A stretch of 64,000 bases of DNA from Macquaria australasica (GCA_005408345.1 SEMN01000944.1:80258-144257); one strand, 5' to 3'. Positions 49,001-63,300 are shown, numbered from the stretch's first letter. A program made the numbers and translations. The notes: generated by a model from the sequence alone, not told the origin.

Positions 49001-52000
49001 TGTCTGCTTTTTACAGCTTTTATTCTGAGAGGAACCAGAAGAGAAACTCACTATAAAGATTCAGCTGATGATTCACCACCAGAAACACCAACACACTGTC
49101 AGCTCATACATTAATGTTATTAAAATATCCATTATAGACGCTTTAAATAAATAGGATCTTGGATACTTCAGACAGAAGTTATCACAGATCAGCATGAAGA
49201 GCTTCTGTTTGTTTCCGCAGTTGTTAAAATGTGAAACTTCAGATCCTTCAGAGTAAATCACCTGAACTTTCAGTCTGTAACTTCATCATCAGACGGGCGG
49301 CGTCACTCAGGCGTCTCTCGAAAACTGGAAACAACAAGTAAAAGTCAAAACACAAACCAGAGTGACATCCAACTGGTTTGTGTTAATGATCTGTACCTTC
49401 AGTTTGAGCCGTCAGAGCCGATAGATCAGCATTCAGAGCTGAAACAGATCAATATAACATCTGATTAACAATCATTTAATTTATATTTAAATGTATAAAT
49501 AAACTGCTTTATTTAATATGTTATCAAATATTTGATGTGTTATATGTGTTATAAAATAATAAATGAGATGAAACTTTTAGTTACAGAAACATACAGTATT
49601 AAAGAATTACAGTTATGTTCGTACCTGCAGTCTGATGTTCAGGTCCGACAGACAGTATTAAACATCACATTCATTTTATATATGTTACACTTTAAAATGC
49701 ACATGGTGGTATAACATGAACATACCTTCCATCACTGTCAAATAAAAGTATAAGCACGTTGTATAAACTGTATGTAGACGTGCAAACATCACTGCACATA
49801 ACCAGCTACTGAATGTATATAAATAGATTACACGTTCAATATTTATTTCAGCACTTTTTACACCTTTGTGTTTTTGTTTTCAAGTTACAGAAACAGTTTG
49901 ACGTGTAGAAAGACATTTCATGTTTTTGTCTGTCGTTGCTTTTTATACACATCAGTTCTTTCACCTACATGTGTCTGATTCTATATTGTTGGAGCTGTGC
50001 GTGAGCTCACGGAGGATGTGAACACAAACACTGTGCTCTAAGTTTACAGTCAGTAAAGCTGTAGACTCACACTGAGAATATATAGTTTAAAGTAATAAAG
50101 TCAGACCTGTAGTGTTGCTCTGCAGATCCTGGATCAGATTGTCTCTGGCTCTCAGTCTGATCAGGAAACCTGGAGGAAAGAGAAAGTTTAGCATTTCTGC
50201 TTAAAAAAATACTGAAACAATTCACTGATCATAAAAACCTGCTGATTCATTTTCTGTTAATCAATGATTGTTTTAGCTCTGGAATAAAGTTTCCAATAAC
50301 AAATAAATAATGAGTTTAAATGGATCTCTGTCAGTTTCATCAATAATATTTTAGCAGTTCTTTTAAAGAAATTCCTCCAAAAATCAACAAACTGAACTCA
50401 AGTTTTACTAAAGTAATGAATAACACCATATTATTAACACAGATCTGTAAAATAAGCTGTTAGCATCACTTTAACTGATCTCAGCTGAACATAAAAGTAG
50501 TTTTAAAAATTAAAAATGACTGTAATTAACAGTCCTGTGCTGCCCCCTACAGGCCTGTTTTATAACGAGCAGCCTGTAGGCAGCAATCTGCAGCTTCATA
50601 CATAACAAAATTAATCAATAATAATCATAATAATCAGTTGCAGCTCAATAAAGATCGTTTTGTTAACACATCAGCTGACTATCAGTAATAAAAAACGTAA
50701 CTTTGTTTTTATTACTGTCACTCTGCTTCTTGATGTACATCACTGCGTCTGACAGAGAGGAGACTTCACCTGCCTGAACTGACACATCATCACCATCAAC
50801 AACATCACCATCATCACCATCAACAACAACATCATCACCATCAACATCATCATCAACATGACCAACATCATCATCACCATCAACTACATTATCAACATCA
50901 TCATCACCATTATCATCAACATCACCAACATCACCAACATCATCACCATCAACAATATTATCATCACCAACATCACCATTAACATCATCACCATCAACAT
51001 CATCACCATGAACATCACCAACAACATCATCACCAACAACATCAAATTCATCACTATCAACATCATCAACATCACCATTAACATCATCAACAACATCATC
51101 ACCATCATCATCAACATCATCACTATTAACATCATCATCACCATCAACATCACCAACAACATCATCACCATCAACTACATTATCATCACCAACATCACCA
51201 TTATCATCACCACCACCATCAACATCATCATCAACATCATCACCATCATCACCATCACCATTAACATCATCATCATCACCATCACCATTAACATCATCAC
51301 CACCATCAACATCATCATCAACAACAACATCATCACCATCACCATTAACATCATCACCATCACCATTAACATCATCACCATCAACAACATCATGCCCTGA
51401 GATAACTTTGTTATGATATGGCGCTATATAAATAAAACTGAATTGAATTGAATCACCACCACCACCATCATCATCACCATCATTATCATCACCACCATCA
51501 TCACCACCATCACCATAATCACCATCATTATCATCACCACCATCATCACCACCATCACCATAATCACCATCATTATCATCACCATCACTATAATCACCAT
51601 CATCATCACCATCATTATCATCACCACCACCATCATCACCACCAACATCACCATCATCACTACCATCATTATTATCATCACCATCATCATGTCCAAATGT
51701 TAATCCTGTACATGATTAAATATTATATTATATTAAATATGTCCACAGTTTGTCTTATAACTTTGTTGTTTATGAATCCTCCTGTTTCAAGCTCTAACTG
51801 GACTACAGCTCCTCCTGCTGGCTGGAGGAGAACAAGAACTTTAAAGTTTATTTTTTAGATGGACAAAAACAGACACACAACGCTGGCATCAGTGAAATCT
51901 CTTGCTCCACCTATCAATCATTCTTCAATTACAGGCATCTTCTACTTTCATCTGCCAGTTTGAAGAACATATGGGGACCTTTTATTACTAACTATTCTGA

Positions 52001-52791
52001 GAAATGAACTTTTACTGCCATCCCACACTGACAAACTCTTAAACTCTCAGGACATATTTTGTATTTACTTATTTGAATCATTAGGTTTGTCTTTTACTGT
52101 TGTGTACACCACCATATACATATATGGATATATTTTCTATTTTTGCCATTGCTAATTTTTTATTTCTCTTCAGGGACCAAATCCCCTTTTCTTTCTTCTT
52201 TTTGTTTTGTTTTTTTCTGCTTATCTATTTTCTTTTTCCGTATCTCTGAATAAATCTGAATTGAAGCTTGACATGCCACTTGTTATTATTTGTTTGTATA
52301 TTTAATAAAAACCCCTCTGTGGGTTATCAATAATATAAAATGAGAAGTTGAAGCATAAATATAATTTCTAGAAGAAAACAATATTTTTAATAATTTTCTG
52401 TTTACCTTCAATGTGTCTCTTCAGCTGGTTTTCAGTGATGTTCAGTCTGGACTGCAGCACTGACACACAGTCACACAGACAACAACATTACATATAAAAA
52501 CATACAGTCATATTTAATCATGTTGATCAGGTGCTGGACTCACCTGAGTTCTGGTTCTCAGCAGCTTCTAGTCTGGAGTTGATTTCTGTCAGCAGAGCAG
52601 ACTGAGCTGCAGACAGGAAACACTTCAGTAACAGGCTGGAAGTCACATGACGTTTGCAGCTGAACTCTGACCTTAGTCCTGATCATTGGTCCTGAAAACG
52701 TCTCTAAACAGATTCACACTCTATATACAGTTAGCTAGTTTTTACTACTTTATATACAGTTAGCTAGTATACATACATACATATATACACA

Positions 52792-52858
<67 letters not shown>

Positions 52859-55800
52859 AACTAATAAACCACAGAGATATTAAAATAAAGACAATCTCCC
52901 TCTCAGCTGCCGTCAGTCTGTCTGAAACAGAAAACATCACATTATAAACTAAAACATTTGAAGAAAAAAACATATTTACATGATGTTAGTGAACATTCAT
53001 GATCTAACTGAAGTCACCTGTGTTTTGTGTCCTCAGGTCGTCCACCTGATCCTCAGTGATGTTCAGTCTCAGAGTGACAGCTGACAGCTCTGCTTCATGG
53101 ACTGAAATCAGTTATTCACTTTTTATTTAAATATATTAAACTCTAATAACTTGCAGAAAATCATAAGTTCCTCTCAGAGATCCACACAGAAAAAGTTACT
53201 TTAAGAAGAACAGTCTCTCAAATTCCCATCAGAGTTCATAACATCGACATTATTTAGGGGGTTCCTCAGGGAACCTCCTGGGGTCCTCTGTGATCTTTAT
53301 TAAAGCAGTCTGAAGGTTTATGGTAGGTGGATTGATAATCAAATATGCACTGCCTGCAGCTCACAATGCAGTTTTTATGTTTTTATTTAATGAGTGAATT
53401 TTATTTTGTAAAATCTTGCTTTACTTGCTAGTTGTTTTTTAATCAAAAAACAGGAGGATTCTCAGGCAAGTTCTGCAGCCTCTTTGTTCTCTGGTTTCTA
53501 AGTGGATTTACATTTATTCTGGATGGACATCATCTGAGACTCTCCACTTCAGATCTCCTGCGCCCCCCTTAGGAGGCTTTAGTCTCTGTCCTGCTGAATG
53601 TCTGTTACAGACCAGATCCTGTCGTCTCACCAGGGTTAAACAATTACTTCCTGAACGATGAGTTAAATTACGCCTGAATGGGACTTCAGACTCCCCAGTG
53701 TTCCTTTATCAACACAGTGCTGACTTCACTACACTGGCTTCCTGTTAAATTTAAGATTTCATTTAAAATCCTCAAACTGTCACATTGCGAGGAACTATTT
53801 AGGGCCTTGTTGGGGGTTACAAAGCATCAGGAAGTCGACTTTTACATACTTAAATAATGACCAAAAACTGGTAAAAAAGAACTAAGAAGGTAAATCACTC
53901 TACTGAAGCTCAATAGTTCAATAGTACGACAAAGTGAGAAGGTTATTTAATAAATCAAAAACTTATATTGAAGAGTTGATGTTACCTGCAGTGTGATTCT
54001 CCAGATGCTCCAGCTGTGTCTCAGTGGATCTCAGTCTGACCTCCAGAGCTGATAAACAATCAAATTTTATTTATTTATATAGATACACAAGTGTTAATGA
54101 AAATATTAATATAATATGACCCTACCTGTAGTGTTGTTGTGGCTGTCTGTTAGTCTGGACTCCATCAAGGAAAGTTGAACAGACTGAACTGAAAACACAA
54201 AATCAGCACAAACAAATGTTCACTGTGAGATATTTAAAAAATGTTAATAATAATAATATGCTTTATAATTAGTTGAATAATGAAATTACTATTTAAAAAG
54301 CCAATTATATATGTTTGAGGTTTCTATAAGAACCATCAGGGTTCATTTGTGTTTATAAAAGTTTCAGTCTCAAGATTCATGTTTCACTTTTTATCTTTGA
54401 GATAAAAACTTTGACTCTGCTCCAAACTCTCTATCACTTCTGAAGTTCATAGTTAATATATACTGTAATAATAATATTAATCTAGAGTTAGTTGTGAACC
54501 TTCAGAGTTACCTGTGTTTTCCGTCTTCAGATCTTCCAGCTGTTTCTCACTGACACTCAGTCTGACCTCCAGAGCTGAACAGGAAAAGATTCATGTTTAA
54601 TTTAAAGGTTTAATTATTGATTAATTAAAAAGTTACACCGATCAGCCATAACTTTATGACCACCTGCCTAATATTGTGTAGGTCCCCCTTTTTCCGCCAA
54701 AACAGTCCTGACCTGTCGAGGCATGGACTCCACTAGACCTCTGAAGGTGTGCTGTGGTATCTGGCACCAAGACGTTAGCAGCAGATCCTTCAAGTCCTGT
54801 AAGTTGCGAGGTGGGGCCTCCATGGATCAGACTTGTTTGTCCAGCACATCCCACAGATGCTCGACTGGATTGAGATCTGGGGAATTTGGAGGCCAAGTCG
54901 ACACCTTGAACATGTTGTCGTGTTCCTCAAACCATTCCTGAACCATTTTTGCAGTGTGGCAGGACGCATTGTCCTGCTGAAAGAGGCCACTGCCATCAGG
55001 GAATACCGTTTCTATGAAGGGGTGTACTTGGTCTGCAACAGGGTCTAGGTAGGTGGTACATGTCAAAGTAATATCCACATGAATGGCAGGACCCAAGGTT
55101 TCCCAGCAGAACATTGCCCAAAGCATCACACTGCCTCCTCCGGCTTGCCTTCTTCCCATAGTGTATCCTGGTGCCATGTCTTCCCCAGGTAAGAGACGCA
55201 CACGCACCCGGCCATCCACATGATGTAAAAGAAAACGTGATTCATCAGGCCAGGCCACCTTCTTCCATTGCTCCGTGGTCCAGTTCTGATGCTCACATGC
55301 CCATTGTAGGCGCTTTTGGCGGTGGACAGGGGTCAGCATGGGCACCCTGACCGGTCTGCGGCTACGCAGCCCCATATGCAACAAACTGCGATGCACTGTG
55401 TGTTCTGACACCTTTCTATCAGAACCAGCATTAACTTTTTCAGCAATTTGAGCTACAGTAGCTCTTCTGTTGGATCGGACCACACGGGCCAGCCTTCGCT
55501 CCCCACGCGCATCAGTGAGCCTTGGCCACCCATGACCCTGTCGCCGGTTCACCGGTTTTCCTTCCTTGGACCACTTTTGGTAGGTACTGACCACTGCAGA
55601 CCGGGAACACCCCACAACAGCTGCAGTTTTGGAGATTCTCTGACCCAGTCGTCCAGCCATCACAGTTTGGTCCTTGTCAAAGTCGCTCACATCCTTACGC
55701 TTGCCCATTTTTCCTGCTTCCAACACATCAACTTCGAGGACAAAATGTTCACTTGCTGCCTAATATATCCCCCCCACTGACAGGTGCCATTGTAACGAGA

Positions 55801-57153
55801 TAATCAACGTTCTTCACTTCACCTGTCAGTGGTCATAATGTTATGGCTGATCGGTGTATATTGAAGAGGTGATGATGTTACCTGCAGTGTGATTCTCCAG
55901 ATGTTCCAGCTGTGTCTCTGTGAATCTCAGTCTGACCTCCAGAGCTGCTGAAAAAACAGTTTTTATCTATTTGTAGGTTTACTGAGTCTGGATTTAAACT
56001 TCAGTAAAGTCCAGATCAGATATGATATAAAAGTGTTAATGAAAATATTAATATAATATAACTCTACCTGTAGTGTTGTTGTGGCTGTCTGTCAGTCTGG
56101 ACTCCATCAAGGAAAGTTGAACAGACTGAACTGAAAACACAAAATCAGCACAAACAAAAGTTCACTATTAAATAACAGAGGGAGGGTTTAATCATCTGCA
56201 TTGTAAATAGCTGAAGCAGATATTCCTGTCAATTAAAAAGGCCCAGAGGTTCCTACTAGAACTCTGAGGTACCCTTTTTCACCAACATGGAATAGGTTCT
56301 GTTCTGGTTCTCGCACCTAATTCTGAACTGTTCAGAACATTTCGACCAAAAATAAATTGGTTCTGAACCTGAAAAGTTGGTTCCCAGCTGTAACCAAAAA
56401 ACAGCAGGTTTTCCTGTGAACCGTGATGTCATCAGTGGGCGTGTCCTTTTCTTCAGGTTGGAAAGAGAGGATGGAGAAGGCAACAACGGTCTCTGGTTAC
56501 TATGGAAACAGTCTTCTATGTCTGATCATTCATAGTTAGTCCAAAAACAAATATCTGTAACAACAGAATAAAAAGCTCGCAGGTAATCAATGCCATCCGC
56601 CATCTTGCTCCTACTGTTAACTTCCGTTGTGCAACGCCCTCCGTTGATGACGCGTCCTTGATTACAATGGTTCCACTCAAAACTGGTGGAAATGTGGGCC
56701 GGTTCTCTAGAGAGAACCAAGGTTCCAAGAGTCCTGAACGGAACTGGACCAAGAACCAGAGCTGATTTGGTGGAAAGAGGGCAATAGTGATAAAGGAGTT
56801 CCTCAGGGAACCTTGTTAGATCCTCCATAGTTTCAGTTTGAAGAATCAACACATGTAATGTTTCAGCTAAAATATATTATTTTCTACTTTTTGTCACTTT
56901 ACAGAGATCCCATTTATTAATCTAGAGTTGTGAACCTTCAGAGTTACCTGTGTTTTCAGCAGCTAGGCTTCAACTGATTTAATTTAAAGGTTTAATTATT
57001 GATTAATTAAAATTTACACTGAAGAGTTGATGTTGCCTGCAGTTTGATTCTCTGGATGCTCCAGCTGTGTCTCAGTGGATCTCAGTCTGATCTCCAGAGC
57101 TGATAAACAATCAATTTTCATTTATTTATATACATATATACACACATATATAC

Positions 57154-57200
<47 letters not shown>

Positions 57201-57221
57201 CATACACATATATACATACAC

Positions 57222-57256
<35 letters not shown>

Positions 57257-60200
57257 TATATACATATATATACATATATATAAAAACACTGATAGTGAAC
57301 CTTCAGAGTTACCTGTGTTTTCTGTCTTCAGATCTTCCAGCTGTTTCTCACTGACACTCAGTCTGACCTCCAGAGCTGAACAGGAAAAGATTCATGTTTA
57401 ATTAGTTATTGATTAATAAAAGTTATATTGAAGAGGTTATGATGTTACCTGCAGTGTGATTCTCCACATGTTCCAGTTGTGTCTCAGTGGATCTCAGTCT
57501 GACCTCCAGCTCTAAAGAGAAAACAGTGAGTTAGCACTTCAGTCTGATTATTATTATGGTGTTATTTTACATTTAATCATGTGATTCCTCTCTGTGTAAA
57601 CACAGCTCATCACTTGTGGACTGACTGGTTGATGAAGTGACTGATGGATGAACAGGTGATTTACCTGTGTTCATTGTGTCCAGCAGACTCTCTGTGGTGT
57701 TCACTTTTCTCTGCAGCTTCATCAGTTTGAAGGTTTGATCTAAAACAGGTAGAAAAACAAACTGCAATTAAACTGTGTCTCTGTGGACGCCAGTGTGTGT
57801 TTCCCTCAGTTACCTGTCCTGTCGCTCTGCAGCTGCTTCACTGCCCCGTGCCTTCACTGTGTTTCTTTTCTTAACTTGTTGAGTAAAACATCTTTGAGTA
57901 TATTGAAAACAACTCATTATCATGACACAAATATTCACAGCGGGTTTAAATCTGTCCTGCAGGTGTTCAGATGTCTGTCTTTGTGCGAGTGTTGGACCGA
58001 CACTCGACTAAATGTTTGACCTGGTTCTTCTGATGACTGACAGCTGTGTGTTTGATGTTGTTCACCTGTAGTTTGAGTCTGCAGCTCGTCCAGTCGACGT
58101 TCACCAACACTCAGTCTGTCAGTGAGAGCGGAAACAGCCACTGACCGAGCTGCAGTCATGTCGAATAAAAGAGATTTAATCAGGACAATGTACCAAAAGG
58201 AAGTTAAATAAAGAGAGCTGATATTTGAGCTAATACTGAATATCCGACATACAGATTTAAATGTAAAACAGAGGATAATTTAGGATATCACATCACAAAT
58301 ACTCTATTCAAAAGAATGATAGATAATGAAATATATATATATATTCAACCAGTCAGTCCATATATATATATACTGTATATATGAGCGTTTCCTTATATAA
58401 ACCTTATATAAACACAGAGGCTGTGATATTTTCTCATCGATACGTCCTCAACATGTTTATGTGAGTGTGCAGTTCTCTTATGTCAGTTTGTCCAATAATA
58501 ATCAACACATGTATTTATTAGTCCAGGTGTGTTTCACCTGTGTTTTCTGTCTTCAGCTCCTCCACTCGTCTCTCTACAGAAAACAGTCGCCCTGTTTGAT
58601 CTGAAAACATTAAAAACACAAAAACACTGAATAATAATCTACACCACTGACTGATCATGTGGCCGATGTGTCATGTGACCCACCTGCAGAGTTTCTCTTC
58701 AGCTCGTCCAGGTGAAGTTGGCTGGAGTTCAGTCCTCTGCTGATCTCTGACACCTGATCTGAAATCAATCAATAAATCAAATAAAACATGACAGACTGAA
58801 CCAGACTTCACCTGAATTCTTTCATTTTCTACAAACGTGAAGAAGAAGAAGAACAACAACAACAGTGACTTCCAGTCAACAAATGAATGAATGGATCAAT
58901 AGATCATTTAGTAAATGTGTGAATGAGTGAATGAACCTTGTATGAAGCTGAGCTGGTTTCTCTCAGCAGACGTGTTCAGTTTTTCCTCCAGTGAGTTCAG
59001 TTGACTCTGCAGAGCTGAAACACACACACACTTTTCATCCATCCATTTACATCCGTGTTTATCAGCAACAATTATCTTCATTATCGATTAATCTGCTGAC
59101 TATTTTCTCGATTAATCATTTTTAAAGTCAGAAAATAGTGAAACTGTTTTAGTTTTTGACAGCTCAGAGTAACAAACACGATTATTTGATCAAAGTAGTT
59201 GCAAATTCATTTTCTGTTGACTGGATCCATGGGTTTGGTTTTCTGGTGTGTGAAGAACATTACAGCCACAGGGGGCGCTGCAGGCTCTGTGAGACGGGAC
59301 GTTATGTTAGATCTTTGGGGACAACGTTAAATATCTGCAGCAGCAGTTCAGAATCAGCTGTTAGTGAATAAAACTTGTCGGAACACAAATATTGATAAGG
59401 ATCCTCTTTCTGTTGTGATCGATCATGTATGATACTGATGACATCAGTCCATGACAACGACATCACAATGAAAGCTACCAGAGCTCACTGTCAACACCGC
59501 TGAACATTACTGATTACTGATGGAACAGCTGAGTCACCGTGTGTGTTTGTGTTCAGCTCCTCCAGACGGACGCTCAGTCGACTCTCAGACGCATCAGACT
59601 CAGACGAGCTGTTGGAAGCCGGGCATGCTGGGAAATACAAGGTTCAAAGTATGTTAAAGTGTTTAAACTCTATTTGGTCTCAGTAGGAGAAGAACCAGAA
59701 TCTGACCTGAGGTCTTCATCTTCATCATCTCCTCCATCAGACTCTCAGTCTGACACAGTCTGACTGCCAGGACTGGAAACACAATTCAATTAAATTAAAT
59801 TCAGTTTTATTTATATAGCGCCATATCATACCAAAGTTATCTCAGGTCTAGACCGACTCTTTATATTTACAGAGACCCAACAGTTCCCACCATGAGCAGC
59901 ACCAGGAGACAGTGGCAAGGAAAAACTCCCTTTAACAGGTAGAAACCTCGAGCAGAACCAGAACCAGAACCAGGCTCTGGGTGGTTGAAGGGGGGGAGAG
60001 AGAGCAGGAGGAAAGAGAACATACAGCAGCACAGTACAGTTCTACATAGAGATGTAAAGTAATAGTTGTGGTGATGGTATTGATGTTAATATTAACAGAA
60101 ATAATACTAATAGCAATATTGTAATAGTAATACTAATAATAAGAGCAACAACAGTAATAGCAGCAGCGGGTGCAGAGCAGGAGCACGGGGGCAGCAGGCG

Positions 60201-60265
60201 GCAGCAACCACAGATCCAGACTCTACAGCTCCGGAGGCAGAAATACCTGCAGAAAGCAACAGGAG

Positions 60266-60309
<44 letters not shown>

Positions 60310-63300
60310 GCGAGCGAGAAAGCACACAACTACGGGAAGAAGTTGAATTAATAACAAGCATTGATGGGATATGAGGGCGTACAGATGGAGAGGAAGAGGA
60401 GGAGAAAGGAGCTCAGTGCATCATAGGAAGTCCCCGGCAGTCTAGGCCTATAGCAGCATAACTAAGGGGGGGCTCAGGGGTCACCTGAGTCAGCCCTACT
60501 ATAAGCTTTATCAAAGAGGAAAGTCTTAAGCCTACTCTTAAATGTGAGGAGGTTGTCCGCCTCCCGTACACAAACTGGGATCTGGTTCCACAGGAGAGGA
60601 GCTTGATAGCTGAAGGCTCTGGCTCCTATTCTACTTTTAGAGACTCTAGGAACCACAAGGAACCCTGCATTCTGGGAGCGCAGTGCTCTAGTGGGGTAAT
60701 AGGGTACTATGAGCTCTTTAAGATATGATGGTGCCTGACCATTTAGGGCTTTGAAGGTGAGGAGAAGGATTTTAAATTCTATTCTGGATTTTACAGGGAG
60801 CCAGTGTAGAGAAGCTAATATTGGAGAAATATGTTCTCTTTTTCTGGTTCTTGTCAGTAAACGTGCCGCAGCATTCTGAATCAACTGGAGAGTCTTAAGG
60901 GATTTATTGGGGCAGCCTGATAATAGAGAGTTGCAATAGTCCAGCCTAGACATAACAAATGCATGGACTAGTTTTTCTGCATCTTTTTGAGATAGGATGT
61001 GCCTGATTTTTGCAATGTTACGTAAATGAAAAAAGGCAGTTCTTGAAGTTTGTTTTATTTGGGAGTTAAAGGACATATCCTGATCAAAGATAACTCAAGA
61101 TTCCTTACGGTTTCGCTGGAGGCCAGGGCAATGCCATCTAGAGAAACTATATCTTTAGATAATGTGTTTCGAAGGTGTTCGGGGCCAAGTACAATAACTT
61201 CGGTTTTGTCTGAGTTTAACATCAGAAAATTGCAGGTCATCCAGGTTTTTATGTCCTTAAGGCATGCTTGAAGTTTAGCTAATTGATTGTTTTCATCTGG
61301 CTTGATCGATAAATATAATTGGGTATCATCTGCATAACAATGAAAATTTATGGAGTGCTTCCTAATAATATTGCGTAAAGGAAGCATATATAAGGTGAAT
61401 AGAATTGGTCCAAGCACAGAACCTTGTGGAACTCCGTGACTAACTTTGGCGTGCATAGAGGATTCATCATTAACGTGTACAAACTGATATCGATCTGATA
61501 AATAGGATTTAAACCAGCTTAGTGCAGTGCCTTTAATGCCAATTAAATGTTCTAGTCTCTGTAATAGAATGTGATGGTCAATGGTATCGAATGCGGCACT
61601 AAGATCTAGTAAGACAAGTACAGAGACAAGTCCTTTGTCGGATGCAATTAGAAGGTCATTTGTAACTTTCACCAGTGCTGTCTCTGTGCTATGATGCTCT
61701 AAATCCTGACTGAAAATCATCAAATAGCTTATTGTTGTGTAGAAAGTCACACAACTGATTGGCGACTGCTTTCTAAAGGCTCTTGGAGAGAAAAGGAGGG
61801 TTAGATATAGGTCTATAATTTGACAAAATCCCTGGATCAAGAGTGGGCTTTTTAAGAAGAGGCTTAATTACAGCCACTTTAAAGAACTGTGGCACATAGC
61901 CTTTAAATAAGGACAGATTGATCATATCTAGTACATAAGTGCTAACTAAGGGTAAAATTTCTTTAAGCAGCCTAGTTGGGACGGGGTCTAAGAGACACGT
62001 TGATGGCTTAGATGAGAAAATCATGGAAGTTAGTTGATTACGGTTGATGGGAGAAAAGCAGTCTAAATGTATAGGTTTTACAGTTGTTTCTAAAGTTCCT
62101 GTGTTTGAAGATAAATCAGTACCAACTGAGGGCAGGAGGTGCTGAATTTTTTCTCTAATAGTTAGAATTTTATCTTTAAAGAAGCTCATGAAGTCATTAC
62201 TACTGAGGTCTATAGGAATACATGGCTCAACAGAGATGTGACTCTCTGTCAGCCTGGCTACAGTGCTGAACAGAAACCTGGGGTTGTTCTTATTTTCCTC
62301 TATTAATGATGAGTAGTAAGCTGCTCTGGCATTACGGAGGGAAATTCCTATAGATCTTAAGACTATCTTGCCAGGCTAAATGTGATTCTTCCAGATTGGT
62401 GGAACGCCATTTCCTTTCAAGTTTTCACGATGTTTGCTTTAATTTGCTGGTTTGCGGGTTATACAATGGAGCTAACCTCCTGTTTTATTATCTTTTTTAG
62501 AGGGGCGATAGAGTCGAACACAACACAGCGTTACTCCTGTCTGACCTCCTCACCGTCACTGTGAACTCTGCAGCTCTGTCACGTGTTCTTCATCACTGCT
62601 GCACTGGACAGAAGCTCCTTCTGTTGTGACTTCTATCATCATATAATGTCGCTCTACGTGTTAGAATTACCATCAACCTGTAATCATCACTGCAGGCCAC
62701 AGGGGGCGCTGCAACAGTTACATTCTCTGGCTTTAATGTCAGAAATCAGGGAGCTCACAAAGTCACCAGGCAGAGTGTAAATGTTAAATCTGATGATGAA
62801 GATGACCTGCGCTCTTCCTCCTCAGCTGCTCCACGGTGCTCTCACTCGCCCTCAGTCTCGTCTGCAGGAATGGCAGCTCCGCCGCCAGAGCTGTGGAGAT
62901 GCCGGCACATGGTTACCATGGCAACCAGACACACCAGTGACCATACTGTTAACACATCTGACCGAACCAAACTGACGGAGACAAAAACATCCAGAAAACT
63001 GATGGGGACCTTTAAATAGATTCAGATATCTGAACCATATATATATAAAAAAATATAAAATGTCATTCAATGTCACTCAAAAAATGATTCACAAATATTT
63101 GTATCTTACTAAAATAATTTCAGCATCACGTCACAATATTAATTTGCATTTACGCATCAGCTGACAGGTGTGGAATCACATGCATTTTAAGACGTAGTTG
63201 AAATCAGTTGAAGCGTAGCTGCTAATCTGATGTTTTGGTTTCAAGTTTAAGCCCTGTAGGCAGCTGAACTGTCAGTCTGATGACAGCAGCTAAAATGTTG

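Noticed and set aside
49620..49740. two possible extra stalk mini-exons (near 49626 and a 9-bp one at 49728)
   Set aside because: The first lacks an acceptor and the second is too short to distinguish from chance.
50858..51858. poly-Ile/Asn, poly-Met and poly-His frames
   Set aside because: All derive from the (ATC)n array; no splice sites or homology.
59265..59283. CTCF-like CCACAGGGGGCGCTGCAG
   Set aside because: One base short of the consensus spacing, and the same phrase recurs at about 62698, so it is probably part of a repeat.
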